Numbered from the stretch's first letter, positions 1 through 9,319 are shown. The stretch: DNA of 64,000 nucleotides from Flavobacterium sufflavum (GCF_004016525.1 NZ_SACJ01000008.1:124001-188000); one strand, 5' to 3'. Notes: a model not told the origin generated them from the letters alone. A program made the numbers and translations.

Positions 1-1452
1 CTTACTAGTACGCCAAAACAACTAACAGCGGTTGTACTCCCTGCTGATGCAACTAATAAAGAACTAACATGGAGCGTCTCCGATCCTACAATAGCCGTTG
101 TTACCGAAACAGGACTTTTAACAGGAATAAAAAACGGAACTGTAAAAGTAACCGCTACAGCTAAAGACGGTTCAGGAAGTTACGGAGATAAGACTTATAC
201 CGTTTCAGGAATCACTGGTTCTACGGTTTTGATACAAAGTATTGTTATTACAGCAGCAAATATCACAAATGGTCAGCCACTACAATTAACGACGCAAATC
301 CTGCCAGCAAATGCAGCAAATAAAACATTGAATTGGACGATTTCAAGCCAGGCTATAGCTACTATTAGTGCAGATGGTTTATTAACACCCAGACTTAATG
401 GTACAGTAACAGTAACAGCTACCAGTAATGATGGAAGTGGAAAAAGTGCCCAAATCCAAATTACTATTTCTGGAGTTACAACAGTTTATGCTACAACCGT
501 AAGAGCCGAAAGTATATTGTTATGGCAAAGGAATAATGGAGGCTGGGGAAAAGCTGTCCCTGATTTAAATGATTACAATCTGGCACAAACAGCAGAACAG
601 AAAGCTGCTGCATTGGCTTCAAAAGGGAGTACAGATACTACAATAGACAATGGACATGTTGTTACTGAATTGAGATGGTTGATAGCTGATTATAAAACGA
701 CTAATAATCCTAATTATTTGGCTGCTGCAGAAAAAGCGATTGATTGGCTATTTTTAGCACAATATGCCAATGGCGGTTGGCCACAGTATTATCCTGATAA
801 AAGTGGTTACAGACATCAAATAACCTATAATGATAATGCTATTGCTAATGTGATGAATTTGATGTGGGATATTATTAAAGGTAAAAATAATTTAGAACTT
901 GTAAATCCAGCTTATAAAGACAAGGCAACTACAGCGTTCAAAAAAGGAATTGATATTATATTACAAACACAGATTACTTATAAAGGCAAAAAAACAGTTT
1001 GGTGTGCACAACATGACGAGGTGACTTTGCAACCGGCATTAGCCAGAGCTTATGAGTTACCTTCTTTTAGTGGTTCGGAATCGGTGGGGATTGTACGCGT
1101 TTTAATGCTTGTTGAACAACCATCGGCCGCTGTAAAACAAGCTGTAAAAGATGCAGTTGACTGGTTTAGTGGGGCTAAACTTTTTGATATTGCTACAAAA
1201 AAAATTACGGACTCTTCTCAGCCTTCGGGAGAGGACGTGATAGTAATTTCTTCTTCTGGAAATGTAATATGGGCAAGATTTTATGATTTAACAAACAATT
1301 TACCGATGTTTTGTGGACGTGACGGAATTCCAAAAGCGACCCTGGCCGAAATTGATAACGAAAGAAGAGTGGGCTACTCATGGTATGGAAATTGGCCTGC
1401 AACTTTGATTGCTACTGAATACACAGCTTGGAAATCTAAAAATGGATTATAG
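1..1452 (+). CDS. Pectate lyase, PL10-like, with Ig-like (BIG_2) repeats; 5' end outside window
   Basis: The reading frame is open from base 1, so the N-terminus and signal peptide lie upstream; an internal TTG at 229 is not the true start. The visible part begins with two bacterial Ig-like group 2 domains, each with the ATNK-W-S-I-A-G-L-NGT-V-TAT pattern. From about base 500 a PL10-type catalytic domain follows, recognisable by RNNGGWGK, NGGWPQYYP, a YNDNAIANVM stretch and the C-terminal RFYD...FCGRDG and RRVGYSWYG segments. PL10 enzymes cleave polygalacturonate by beta-elimination, usually with calcium. It is probably secreted or surface-bound, and it is followed after 48 bp by a pectinesterase, which would supply de-esterified substrate. 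The PL10 call rests on family resemblance. Confidence 0.85.
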   Translation, partial: LTSTPKQLTAVVLPADATNKELTWSVSDPTIAVVTETGLLTGIKNGTVKVTATAKDGSGSYGDKTYTVSGITGSTVLIQSIVITAANITNGQPLQLTTQILPANAANKTLNWTISSQAIATISADGLLTPRLNGTVTVTATSNDGSGKSAQIQITISGVTTVYATTVRAESILLWQRNNGGWGKAVPDLNDYNLAQTAEQKAAALASKGSTDTTIDNGHVVTELRWLIADYKTTNNPNYLAAAEKAIDWLFLAQYANGGWPQYYPDKSGYRHQITYNDNAIANVMNLMWDIIKGKNNLELVNPAYKDKATTAFKKGIDIILQTQITYKGKKTVWCAQHDEVTLQPALARAYELPSFSGSESVGIVRVLMLVEQPSAAVKQAVKDAVDWFSGAKLFDIATKKITDSSQPSGEDVIVISSSGNVIWARFYDLTNNLPMFCGRDGIPKATLAEIDNERRVGYSWYGNWPATLIATEYTAWKSKNGL

Positions 1453-1500
1453 GTAAAGGAGGATTGTTCGATTTTAATTATAAATAAAAAAAGAGTACTA

Positions 1501-2523
1501 ATGATAAATAAAAATAAAGTAATGATTTTAAATTTTTTAATGGCTTCTGTTTTTTTTATAAGTTGTTCTACAACAGATACTCCAAAAGAAACACCAGCAG
1601 GAGAAACACCCAAAGGAGAAGTCAAATCTTATGATATTATTGTAGATTCAAAAGGGACAGGGGATTTTACAACAGTACAAGCAGCAATCAATTCGGTTGT
1701 TTTCTTGAAAACAATCGAAACAAAAATTTACATTAAAAATGGTGTCTATAAGGAGAAATTAGAATTAGCTCAAAATAAAAACAATATCACTTTAATAGGA
1801 GAAAGCAAGGAGAATGTCATCTTTACTTATGACGATTATGCTTCTAAAAAAAATAGTGCAGGACTAGAAATTGGTACTTCTGGTTCAGCCAGTTTTATTG
1901 TTGCCGGGAATAATTTTAAAGCTAAAAATATTACTTTCGAAAATTCATCAGGAAATGTTGGTCAGGCGGTAGCTGTTAGGGTTGATGGCGATAAGGTTAT
2001 TTTTGATAATTGTAAATTTCTGGGCTTTCAAGACACGCTGTATCCACGCGCAAGTACCAGTAGACAATACTATAAAAACTGTTATATAGAAGGGGCTACC
2101 GATTTTATTTTTGGAGCTTCGACCGCTATTTTTGATCAATGCGAAATTTTTGCAAAAACGGGAGGTTCTTATATAACGGCTGCTAATACTCCTCAAGCAA
2201 ATCCGTATGGTTTTGTATTCCTGAATTGTAAATTGATTACGAATGCGGCAAGTAAATCGTATTATTTGGGTAGGCCTTGGGGGAATTATGCACGTACTGT
2301 ATTTGTTAAATGCGAAATGGCAGCACATATAAAAGCAGAAGGTTGGCATAATTGGAGTAAGCCAGAAGCAGAGACCACCACTTTTTATGGTGAATATTCA
2401 TCGACTGGTGCTGGAGGAAACACTGCTTCCCGTGTGAGTTGGTCTCATTTATTGACTCTGGAACAATTTACAACTGATTATACCATTAATGCTATATTCA
2501 AAGGTTGGATTCCAACATTATAA
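1501..2523 (+). CDS. Pectinesterase (CE8), lipoprotein
   Basis: This is a pectin methylesterase that removes methyl groups from homogalacturonan so that lyases can act. The protein has 340 residues. The N-terminal segment ends in FFISC, a lipoprotein signal with the lipid-bearing cysteine at residue 22, so it is probably anchored to the outer membrane. The CE8 right-handed beta-helix motifs are present: GQAVAVR near 154, QDTLY with catalytic D178, DFIFG with D201, and LGRPW with R258 and W260. The catalytic set is complete. It sits between two pectate lyase-type genes on the same strand, 48 bp after the first. A second CE8 gene lies at 21414-22400. Confidence 0.93.
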   Translation: MINKNKVMILNFLMASVFFISCSTTDTPKETPAGETPKGEVKSYDIIVDSKGTGDFTTVQAAINSVVFLKTIETKIYIKNGVYKEKLELAQNKNNITLIGESKENVIFTYDDYASKKNSAGLEIGTSGSASFIVAGNNFKAKNITFENSSGNVGQAVAVRVDGDKVIFDNCKFLGFQDTLYPRASTSRQYYKNCYIEGATDFIFGASTAIFDQCEIFAKTGGSYITAANTPQANPYGFVFLNCKLITNAASKSYYLGRPWGNYARTVFVKCEMAAHIKAEGWHNWSKPEAETTTFYGEYSSTGAGGNTASRVSWSHLLTLEQFTTDYTINAIFKGWIPTL

Positions 2524-2657
2524 TTTTAAAAAATTTGATTGTTATTAATTGAATTGTAGTTATGTTTTATGATGGAAATTAAAAAAAAAATGAAAAATTT
2601 TAACGAATAAATAGCACTCATATTTGGTGCTGATTTTTACATATTTAAACTAAAAAA

Positions 2658-4127
2658 ATGAAATATATTTTAAACATATTCTTTTTCTTCGCTCTTTTTT
2701 CTTGTTCTAAAGATGAGTTGAAGGCTTCTAATAATGATAATAATGTTGTGTATGTGTCTTCAGTTGTATTATCTGGCTCAGATATTAGTATTGGCACAAC
2801 TTCGCAGTTGACAGCTACTGTTTCACCGTCGGACGCTACATCAAAAACAATAACGTGGTTGTCTTCAGATACCAGTATAGCTACAGTTTCTTCAACAGGT
2901 TTAGTTACGGCTCTTAAAAACGGAACGGTAACTATTACGGCTACAGCATCGGATAAAAATACAATCAAAGCCACAAAAACGATAGTCGTTTCTTCTTTTG
3001 CTTCGGTACCAACATATACTTATACTGTTTCAACTGCGACCGAATTGCTTGCCGCTTTGTCTAAAGTTAAGGCTGGAGAAACTGTTTTTCTTAATGGGGG
3101 AACCTATGTTATGAATACTAGAATTAACTTAACTGCTTCGGGGACTTCGGGCAATGAAATTACTATCTTAGGTCAAACGGATGGTACTCGTGCGAAACTT
3201 GATTTTTCTGCAATGGGAGAAGGTTCTTCTAATCAGGGGATTGTAGTCGCAGGAAATTATATTCGTATTAAAGCCATCGATGTTTATAAGGCAGGAGACA
3301 ACGGTATGGAGATTAAAGGGAGTAATAATACGATAGAATTTTGTTCATTTTCTGAATGTTCAGATTCAGGATTACAATTGGATAACGGGGCTTCAAACAA
3401 CACGATTTTAAATTGTGATTCTTATTTCAATGCAGATTCTACCTTAGAAAATGCCGATGGTTTTGCCTGTAAATTAAATGTTGGTACAGGGAATAAATTT
3501 ATTGGGTGTAGAGCATGGCAAAATCTTGATGATGGCTGGGATGGATACCTTCGTGGTGCCGATGATGTTACAACAACTTATACTAACTGCTGGACTATTA
3601 AAAACGGTTATATGAAAAATGGAAGCAAAGGGGCTGGTGATGGTAATGGATTTAAAACAGGAGGAAGTGATGATAAATTGTTAAAGCATAACGGAATTTA
3701 TAAAAATTGTATTGCCGCCGGAAATGTAGCCGATGGTTTTGACCATAACAGTAATCGTGGGAACGTGGCTATTTACAATTGTTCAGCATACAGTAATGGA
3801 AACAATTATAATTTTAGTAGTACAAACCCATTAGCAAAACTTACTGTTAAAAATTCATGTGCAATTGGAGCTTATGGTAGCGTTAAAGCAGATGTTTTAG
3901 ATGTTACTAATAATGGTTGGCAAAATAGTTTAGTAACCGATGCTACTGATTTTGAAAGTGTTGATATAAGCCAATTAATTCAAGCCCGTAAAGCTGATGG
4001 TAGTTTGCCGGATGTTACTTTTATGAAACTTGCAGCAACTAGTGACTTAATTGATAAAGGAATTGCAATTGATGGGATTCCATATTTAGGAGTTGCTCCT
4101 GATTTAGGTGCATTTGAGTTGAAGTAA
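2658..4127 (+). CDS. PL9-like pectate lyase with BIG_2 domain, lipoprotein
   Basis: This 489-residue protein has a lipoprotein signal (ALFSC, cysteine at about 16), then an Ig-like BIG_2 domain at about 35-115 similar to those in the gene at base 1, then a right-handed parallel beta-helix. The helix carries features typical of family 9 polysaccharide lyases: ENADGFACKL, where the lysine is a plausible catalytic base, and NLDDGWDGY, with the aspartate cluster that binds calcium in characterised PL9 enzymes. It probably cleaves polygalacturonate or rhamnogalacturonan backbones at the cell surface. The PL9 family is well supported; the exact substrate is not. It ends 20 bp before a strong terminator. 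Confidence 0.85.
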   Translation: MKYILNIFFFFALFSCSKDELKASNNDNNVVYVSSVVLSGSDISIGTTSQLTATVSPSDATSKTITWLSSDTSIATVSSTGLVTALKNGTVTITATASDKNTIKATKTIVVSSFASVPTYTYTVSTATELLAALSKVKAGETVFLNGGTYVMNTRINLTASGTSGNEITILGQTDGTRAKLDFSAMGEGSSNQGIVVAGNYIRIKAIDVYKAGDNGMEIKGSNNTIEFCSFSECSDSGLQLDNGASNNTILNCDSYFNADSTLENADGFACKLNVGTGNKFIGCRAWQNLDDGWDGYLRGADDVTTTYTNCWTIKNGYMKNGSKGAGDGNGFKTGGSDDKLLKHNGIYKNCIAAGNVADGFDHNSNRGNVAIYNCSAYSNGNNYNFSSTNPLAKLTVKNSCAIGAYGSVKADVLDVTNNGWQNSLVTDATDFESVDISQLIQARKADGSLPDVTFMKLAATSDLIDKGIAIDGIPYLGVAPDLGAFELK

Positions 4128-4146
4128 TTTAATTTGTTTTTGAGTA

Positions 4147-4185
4147 AAAGCATTAATAAGCGATTGTTTATTAATGCTTTTTTTA
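4147..4185 (+). terminator. Rho-independent terminator after the PL9-like gene
   Basis: A perfect 13-bp stem (4147-4159 with 4168-4180) with an 8-base loop is followed by a T-run. It closes the transcript of the three preceding pectin genes. It also argues that the next gene starts after it, not at the in-frame TTG at 4134. Confidence 0.85.
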
Positions 4186-4265
4186 TATTCATTTTAGTTG
4201 TAATTTTCTTTTTTAATAAAGATCCTTTTAAAGGAATTAAATTAATCATTGTAAGAACTAGATAT

Positions 4266-5261
4266 ATGCAAAATAATATTATCAATTTTAAAATACTATT
4301 TATTTGTTGTTTTATAGGATTTGTTTCGTCATTAAATGCCCAATATTTAAAAGGGATAACCAATGTAAGAGATACTTCTTATGCAACAGCGAGTGCTTTT
4401 AAAAAGACATTGAAATATTACCCTAATTGTAGGATGGTTCCCGAAATGCATTTTGATTTTGTAAAGCAAAAAAATGATGTTGTTTATTGTAGCTATGGTA
4501 AACGAAAAATGAAATTGGATGTTTTTTTTGATAAAAATGCCAAGAAAAAACAAACAGCCATCATTATCATTCACGGTGGTGGTTGGCGTTCAGGCAACAG
4601 ACAACAGCATCATCCGATGGCTCAAAAGTTAGCGAGTTTGGGCTATGTCTGTTTTACTCCTGAGTACAGACTTTCTACCGAAGCACTTTTTCCTGCAGCC
4701 ATTTATGATGTGAAAGCTGCTATACGTTGGGTTCGGAAAAATGCAGCAAAGTATAATGTAGATCCAAATCAGATTGTCTCACTTGGATTTTCTGCTGGTG
4801 GAGAAATGGCGGCATTTATGGGAACAACCGGGAATATGCCGCTTTTTGAAGGTGTGATGACCAATTCAAATTCGCAATCCCAAGTGAATGCAGTTGTGGA
4901 TATAGATGGTACTTTGTCTTTTGTACATCCTGAAGGAGGTGAAGGCGATGACAGCAAGAATATTTCTGCAGGAACCTATTGGTTTGGCTATTCTAAAAAA
5001 GAAAATCCTAAATTGTGGGAAGCGGCTTCGCCTTTGAGTTATGTAAGTGCCAGTACACCGCCAACCTTATTTATCAATAGTTCGGTAGCCCGAATGCACG
5101 CCGGGCGTGATGATTACAGGAAGGTTTTGGATGCAAACGGAATCTATTCGGAAGTGCATGAATTCGAAAATTCGCCACATTCTTTTTGTCTTTTCAATCC
5201 TTGGTTTGATCCAACGATTCAATATATCGATGGTTTTTTGAAAAAAGTTTTTAAGAAATAA
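4266..5261 (+). CDS. Secreted alpha/beta-hydrolase esterase (carbohydrate esterase-like)
   Basis: The start at ATG 4266 was chosen because it gives a signal peptide (hydrophobic stretch ending SSLNAQ) and lies beyond the terminator at 4147-4185. The 331-residue product has the BD-FAE/acetyl-xylan-esterase type fold: HGGGWRSG oxyanion-hole motif, GFSAGGE nucleophile elbow, a VDIDG acid region and a C-terminal SPHSF histidine. Enzymes of this kind remove acetyl or feruloyl groups from plant polysaccharides; given the neighbours, pectin acetyl groups are likely (inference). It is closely related to the esterase at 18570-19583, sharing long identical blocks around the oxyanion hole and nucleophile, so the two are paralogues. 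Confidence 0.82.
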   Translation: MQNNIINFKILFICCFIGFVSSLNAQYLKGITNVRDTSYATASAFKKTLKYYPNCRMVPEMHFDFVKQKNDVVYCSYGKRKMKLDVFFDKNAKKKQTAIIIIHGGGWRSGNRQQHHPMAQKLASLGYVCFTPEYRLSTEALFPAAIYDVKAAIRWVRKNAAKYNVDPNQIVSLGFSAGGEMAAFMGTTGNMPLFEGVMTNSNSQSQVNAVVDIDGTLSFVHPEGGEGDDSKNISAGTYWFGYSKKENPKLWEAASPLSYVSASTPPTLFINSSVARMHAGRDDYRKVLDANGIYSEVHEFENSPHSFCLFNPWFDPTIQYIDGFLKKVFKK

Positions 5262-5288
5262 AAAGTAAGTTTTAATTCTTGTCCTTAG

Positions 5289-5400
5289 CTTCCGCAGTCG
5301 AGTGTCAAATGTTTGAAGAATGCGTAAAAAGAAAAGCTGTTTGAGCGTTAGCGAGTTCTTTTCTTTTAGCATTCGAAAACTAATTTGACCGACGAGGAAG
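5289..5400. repeat. Long imperfect palindrome (flavobacterial-type intergenic repeat)
   Basis: The outer arms 5289-5323 and 5369-5400 are reverse complements of each other with a few mismatches (CTTCC..GTCG..GTCAAAT..GAATGC), and an inner arm pair of AAAAGAAAAG/CTTTTCTTTT follows. It fills most of the 316-bp gap between the esterase and tRNA-Trp. It may be a small non-autonomous repeat or a large hairpin at the RNA level. The AT-rich stretch after it (5410-5450) holds a further short inverted repeat around TTGATCAAG. No ORF is seen. Confidence 0.6.
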
Positions 5401-5520
5401 CGCAAGACTTGATTTTTTTGTTTCTTTTTTGATCAAGCAAAAAAGAAAATTGATAATCTAATTTTTTTCATTTAGTAAAAAATGTCATTAGTAGTGTTTT
5501 TTCGCATAATAAAATAAGGC

Positions 5521-5552
5521 AAAAAAAGCCGCAAGAATTTCTTCTTGCGGCT
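5521..5552 (-). terminator. Terminator of tRNA-Trp
   Basis: A perfect 11-bp stem (5527-5537 with 5542-5552) is followed, on the minus strand, by a T-run. It lies just downstream of the minus-strand tRNA-Trp. A near-copy of the same hairpin occurs at 6723-6754. Confidence 0.8.
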
Positions 5553-5577
5553 TTGTTATTTTGAGATTTTGTGTTTG

Positions 5578-5648
5578 CACGGGCGGAGGGATTCGAACCC
5601 CCATCAACGGTTTTGGAGACCGCTATTCTACCCTTGAACTACGCCCGT
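5578..5648 (-). tRNA. tRNA-Trp (CCA anticodon)
   Basis: The minus strand folds as a cloverleaf. The 7-bp acceptor pairs ACGGGCG with CGCCCGT, with discriminator G as expected for Trp. The anticodon loop CTCCAAA has anticodon CCA, and the T-loop is TTCGAAT. No CCA end is encoded. Confidence 0.95.
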
Positions 5649-5986
5649 AGAATAAGCAGCGAACTGCCTTGAGGGCGCAAATATAGGTTTATTTGAAGAA
5701 AAAACTAATCAGGAATGGAACTATTGTAGTGAAATTTTAGTTTCTTTTTCTAATGTGTTTTTATTAAATGTTTATTTATCTGTGCTACAGATGTTTTCAA
5801 AATAAATAGATTTAAATTGATTGATGTTCTTTAATATAAAAAGACACGTCTTTGCAATGCTTCCAAATAGTGTTTAATTTTTTTTTGGCATTGCAGTCTA
5901 AACTAAGTTGCTTTTCTATTTCTAAAAAAAAAACGCCCAAGAGGGCGGAGTTTCATTTCGTTTCTTTTGATAAAAACTAGCTTTTT
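5649..5986. other. Intergenic region without a gene
   Basis: This AT-rich 338-bp stretch holds the tRNA-Trp promoter element on its left and, at 5925-5950, a minus-strand terminator (CGCCC/GGGCG stem followed by a run of T) that ends the membrane-protein gene on its right. A 7-bp inverted repeat GCAATGC/GCATTGC flanks a 27-bp spacer near 5853-5894. No coding potential is seen. Confidence 0.6.
5678..5685 (-). promoter_or_regulatory. Candidate -7 promoter element for tRNA-Trp
   Basis: The minus strand reads TATATTTG, matching the Bacteroidota -7 consensus TAnnTTTG, 30 bp upstream of the tRNA 5' end. No clear -33 TTG was found. Confidence 0.5.
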
Positions 5987-6676
5987 TTATTCAAATAAAT
6001 CTTCAGTCTTTTTTATTACGATGTTCTTTTTTCCTTTAGATTCAACTTCTATAAATACAAACTTATCATTAAAATATAGAATTGAAGGTGTTTTTTGGTA
6101 ACATTCTTTTTTTTCAATTTCTGAAACTAAATTTTTAAAATTTTGTATATTATTATAATTGCTATTGAATACATAAAATGATTTTAGACAAAAAAAGAAG
6201 TTTATAATGAAAAAAACGTTTATTAAAAAATATTTACCTAATTGTTTTCTGAAATAATCTTTAGTGAAATAATAAAAAGGGGTGTAAATAATATAGATTG
6301 ATAATAAATATATAATAAAATGCACTATTGTTTTAATATTAAATATTTGATTATTTACTAATATAATAATCATAAACGTTAAAAATGCAATTATTATATA
6401 TAACCAATTAATATTAAAATTCTCAATTTTCTTTTCTTCATTTGTTGGAAAGTATAAATTATTAGTAATCGCTAATGGTAAAACAGTAAATACACTTAAT
6501 ATTAAAAACAATAAAACAAAAAGTCCATCAGAAATCAACTGCGTTACAGAAAAGAACTTAATTAAATTTGGTGATAATTTAGCTAAAAAGAATACTTGAG
6601 ACAATCCACCTATTAATGTAGGTATAACCGCAATTAAAGCTAAATTTTCCTTGATTGTTTTGTATAAATTTATCAT
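5987..6676 (-). CDS. Hypothetical membrane protein
   Basis: The function is not recognised. The 229-residue protein has about five hydrophobic segments: about 15-35, 45-72, 92-110, 112-135 and 148-170. They are followed by a short soluble C-terminal domain rich in Lys and Glu. Base composition is very AT-rich and Asn, Ile and Phe are frequent, unlike the enzymes on either side, so it may have been acquired separately. It is a single-gene unit with a terminator directly downstream. Confidence 0.6.
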   Translation of the reverse strand: MINLYKTIKENLALIAVIPTLIGGLSQVFFLAKLSPNLIKFFSVTQLISDGLFVLLFLILSVFTVLPLAITNNLYFPTNEEKKIENFNINWLYIIIAFLTFMIIILVNNQIFNIKTIVHFIIYLLSIYIIYTPFYYFTKDYFRKQLGKYFLINVFFIINFFFCLKSFYVFNSNYNNIQNFKNLVSEIEKKECYQKTPSILYFNDKFVFIEVESKGKKNIVIKKTEDLFE

Positions 6677-6722
6677 TTATTGATAGTAATTTTAGTTTCT
6701 CCAAACATACACTTTTTTTTAC

Positions 6723-6754
6723 AAAAAAAGCCGCAGGAATTTCTTCTTGCGGCT
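6723..6754 (-). terminator. Terminator after GH2 gene
   Basis: An 11-bp stem (6729-6739 with 6744-6754, one G-T pair) is followed by T on the minus strand, just past the GH2 stop codon. It is nearly identical to the tRNA-Trp terminator. Confidence 0.8.
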
Positions 6755-6779
6755 TTGTTATTTTTGGTTTTTAATTTAA

Positions 6780-9116
6780 TTATTTCTTTTCAGAAACAAT
6801 AGTAATTGTTGTTGCTCCTTGTGTTAAACCATCAACATCTGCTTTTATTGAAATGTTACCGCTGTCTTTTGCGGCTTTAATAATTGCAATGGCTTTTCCT
6901 TGATAGGCTCTTGTTGCCTGACCTTGGTAACCATCGTGGTTGATGATGTTTCCATTGTCAACGGCAATAATTTTACCAGAATCGGTAATAGAGAACTGGA
7001 TTAGATTATCCGCATAGGCGCATCTAATTCCTTTTTCGTCCACAATAGTTGCGGTAATAAAAGTAACGTCGTCCCAGTTGTTAGCAACTGTGCCTTTGCT
7101 TTGCGTTAAAATAATTTTAGCAGGTTTTCCGGCAGAAGTATGTTCTTCCTGAGTTACCACTTTTCCGTTGTTTTTTCCAATAGCTTTTATCGTTCCTTCT
7201 TCAAAAGTTACATTCCATTCTCTTGGCGAATCGTCAGCTGGTTTTTTCAAAGAACCTAATGATTTATCGTTCAGGAAAAGTTCTACTTCCTCGCAGTTAC
7301 TGTACACATTTACTTTGGCATTATCATAAGTGTCAAAGTCGCTCGGGGTCCAATCAGAAACCCAAAAACCAGCACCCGCATTATCTGATTTTCTAACAAT
7401 ATGCACTACAGGTTTTGCTGACCACCAGCTGTCTCTTTGCAAAGATTGTTGTTTCCAATTCCCGGCTCTGTCAAACAAACCTTGATTGTTCGTCGTTTCT
7501 GGCCAATCGGCTTCACCCAGATAATCGTAACCTGTCCATAAAAATTGTCCTGCCATGTACGGCTTGTCTCTTAAAGCCAGCCATTGGTTAATGACATGGG
7601 TATTTTCGGTACCAATAACTTTCCAGCTTGGATGTGCTTCATGAGCTGCAATCAATTCATTTTCACGGTAATTCTGACCTACAACGTCCATTTGTTCTGC
7701 AAAACCACTAAGGTAAACTTTAGAGTTTCCGGGTCTAAAAAGCGCCATGGTTACTGGTCTGGTATTGTCATATTTTTTTACCACATCTTCCTGCATCTTG
7801 TATTTTTTGTAACCTTCAGGATAGCTCAAATCGTCGTGGATTTCGTTTCCAATACTATAAATCACGATTGATGGATGATTTCGGTCTCTTAAAATCATGT
7901 CTTTGGTGTCTTGTTCCCACCATTCTTTGAAATATAAATTATATCCTTTTTCACCATTGTGTTTGGCTGCCATCCAGGTATCGAAAGTTTCGTCCATAAC
8001 AACAAATCCCATCTGATCACACAAATCAAGAAATTCGGGAGCTACAGGATTGTGCGAAGTACGAATTCCGTTTACCCCCACTTCTTTTAATTTTTGCAAA
8101 CGTTCTTTCCAAACGCCAAGCGGAACTGCAGCTCCAACCGCTCCACCATCGTGATGAAGGCAAACTCCTTTTATTTTGTAATTTTTATTGTTCAACCAAA
8201 AACCGGTTTCTGCTCTAAACTCGGCATTTTTTATACCAATAGTAATAGATTGATTGTCAACCAGTGTAGTTCCTGAGTACAGTTTTGTATTTACAGTATA
8301 TAAATTCGGTACTTCAATATCCCATAACTTAGGATTCAGAATTTCAATCTCTTTTGATAATTCAGTTGTTTTATTCGCTGCAATATTTTCCTTGCTTTCG
8401 CTGGATTTTACTACTTTTCCGGTATTGTCAACAACCTCAATTTGTAATTTGTAAGTTCCTGCTGCAGCGTTGTTTTCTACTTCGGTTTTTACGTTCACTG
8501 TGGCTTTTTGGGGAGTCGCATTAGGCGTTGTAATTTGTGTTCCCCAATGTTTGAAATGTGTTTTATTTACTGCAATTAAACGTACGTGTCGATAAATTCC
8601 CGCACCTGTATAATAGCGTGAAGCGGGTTGGATAGTGTTGTCAGCTCTAACTGCAATGGTATTGGTTTTGTCTTTTCCAAAGTTCAGATAAGGCGTCAAA
8701 TCATAACTGAAACTGATGTAGCCATAAGGACGTTTTCCTAAATGTTTTCCGTTGATCCAAACATCACTATTAGCCATGACACCATCAAATTCGATATAAA
8801 ATAATTTGTTAGCATCGGTAGCGTCTACTTTAAAGGTTTTGCGATACCAACCAATTCCGGCAGGCAAATAACCACCGCCACGTGCTGTTGGATTTTCACG
8901 GTCATAAGGACCTTCAATACTCCAGTCGTGGGGAACATTCAGCGTTCTCCAGCTTTTGTCGTTGAAAATTGGTTTTTCAGCACCGGCTATTTCTCCCTTT
9001 GTAAATTGCCAGTTGGCGTCAAAGTTGATGGTTTTTCGCCCTTGAGCGAAAACGGTCGTTGCAAATGCTAAAAAGAATAAAAGACTGTAAGCTTTTATGT
9101 TTTTTTGATTCTTCAT
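6780..9116 (-). CDS. Glycoside hydrolase family 2 (beta-galactosidase/beta-glycosidase)
   Basis: This 778-residue secreted enzyme has a signal peptide ending TVFAQ (residue 25). Domain order is a GH2 sugar-binding jelly roll (about 30-185), an Ig-like sandwich (about 190-295), a TIM barrel (about 300-570), and C-terminal beta domains of the DUF4982/Ig-like type. The acid/base is E425 in SIGNE, and the likely nucleophile is E504 in IGTEN. GH2 enzymes of this build remove non-reducing beta-linked sugars, often galactose; galactan side chains of pectin would fit the context, but the specificity cannot be read from sequence. It is transcribed away from the ECF locus, and the reductase and LacI genes lie upstream on the same strand, about 200 bp away. 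Confidence 0.88.
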   Translation of the reverse strand: MKNQKNIKAYSLLFFLAFATTVFAQGRKTINFDANWQFTKGEIAGAEKPIFNDKSWRTLNVPHDWSIEGPYDRENPTARGGGYLPAGIGWYRKTFKVDATDANKLFYIEFDGVMANSDVWINGKHLGKRPYGYISFSYDLTPYLNFGKDKTNTIAVRADNTIQPASRYYTGAGIYRHVRLIAVNKTHFKHWGTQITTPNATPQKATVNVKTEVENNAAAGTYKLQIEVVDNTGKVVKSSESKENIAANKTTELSKEIEILNPKLWDIEVPNLYTVNTKLYSGTTLVDNQSITIGIKNAEFRAETGFWLNNKNYKIKGVCLHHDGGAVGAAVPLGVWKERLQKLKEVGVNGIRTSHNPVAPEFLDLCDQMGFVVMDETFDTWMAAKHNGEKGYNLYFKEWWEQDTKDMILRDRNHPSIVIYSIGNEIHDDLSYPEGYKKYKMQEDVVKKYDNTRPVTMALFRPGNSKVYLSGFAEQMDVVGQNYRENELIAAHEAHPSWKVIGTENTHVINQWLALRDKPYMAGQFLWTGYDYLGEADWPETTNNQGLFDRAGNWKQQSLQRDSWWSAKPVVHIVRKSDNAGAGFWVSDWTPSDFDTYDNAKVNVYSNCEEVELFLNDKSLGSLKKPADDSPREWNVTFEEGTIKAIGKNNGKVVTQEEHTSAGKPAKIILTQSKGTVANNWDDVTFITATIVDEKGIRCAYADNLIQFSITDSGKIIAVDNGNIINHDGYQGQATRAYQGKAIAIIKAAKDSGNISIKADVDGLTQGATTITIVSEKK

Positions 9117-9297
9117 TTTGGTTGGGTTTAAGTTGATTTGTTTTATATGACTATCCGTTTCTTATGCCGATTATAGAGAATGGCACACAGATGTGACTGA
9201 TTCTAACGGATTATCGCAGATTATGATTTACAAAGAGTTATGAAAAATCCGTTTTTATCTGTTCAATCAGTAACATCTGTGGCCTATTTTTTATTTA

Positions 9298-9312
9298 GTC
9301 CGCTTAGCGGAC
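9298..9312. terminator. Hairpin downstream of aldo/keto reductase
   Basis: GTCCGCTTAGCGGAC is a 6-bp stem with a 3-base loop just past the reductase stop codon. T-richness on the minus strand is modest, so this is a possible terminator or simply a stable hairpin. The 200-bp gap to the GH2 gene otherwise holds short ATCTGT/CAGATT-type repeats common between flavobacterial genes. Confidence 0.4.
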
Positions 9313-9319
9313 AGTCATG

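Noticed and set aside
229-1452. TTG at 229 as the start of the PL10 gene
   Set aside because: The frame is open to base 1 and the upstream part codes for another Ig-like domain, so the gene is simply cut by the window edge.
4134-4265. Esterase start at TTG 4134
   Set aside because: It would place a perfect terminator hairpin inside the gene; ATG 4266 gives a proper signal peptide.
5521-6754. Two near-identical hairpins at 5527-5552 and 6729-6754 as ends of a mobile element
   Set aside because: Both are ordinary minus-strand terminators; there is no transposase and no target duplication.
8094-8454. Plus-strand ORFs inside the GH2 gene
   Set aside because: They are antisense shadows of a conserved enzyme and have no protein-like features.
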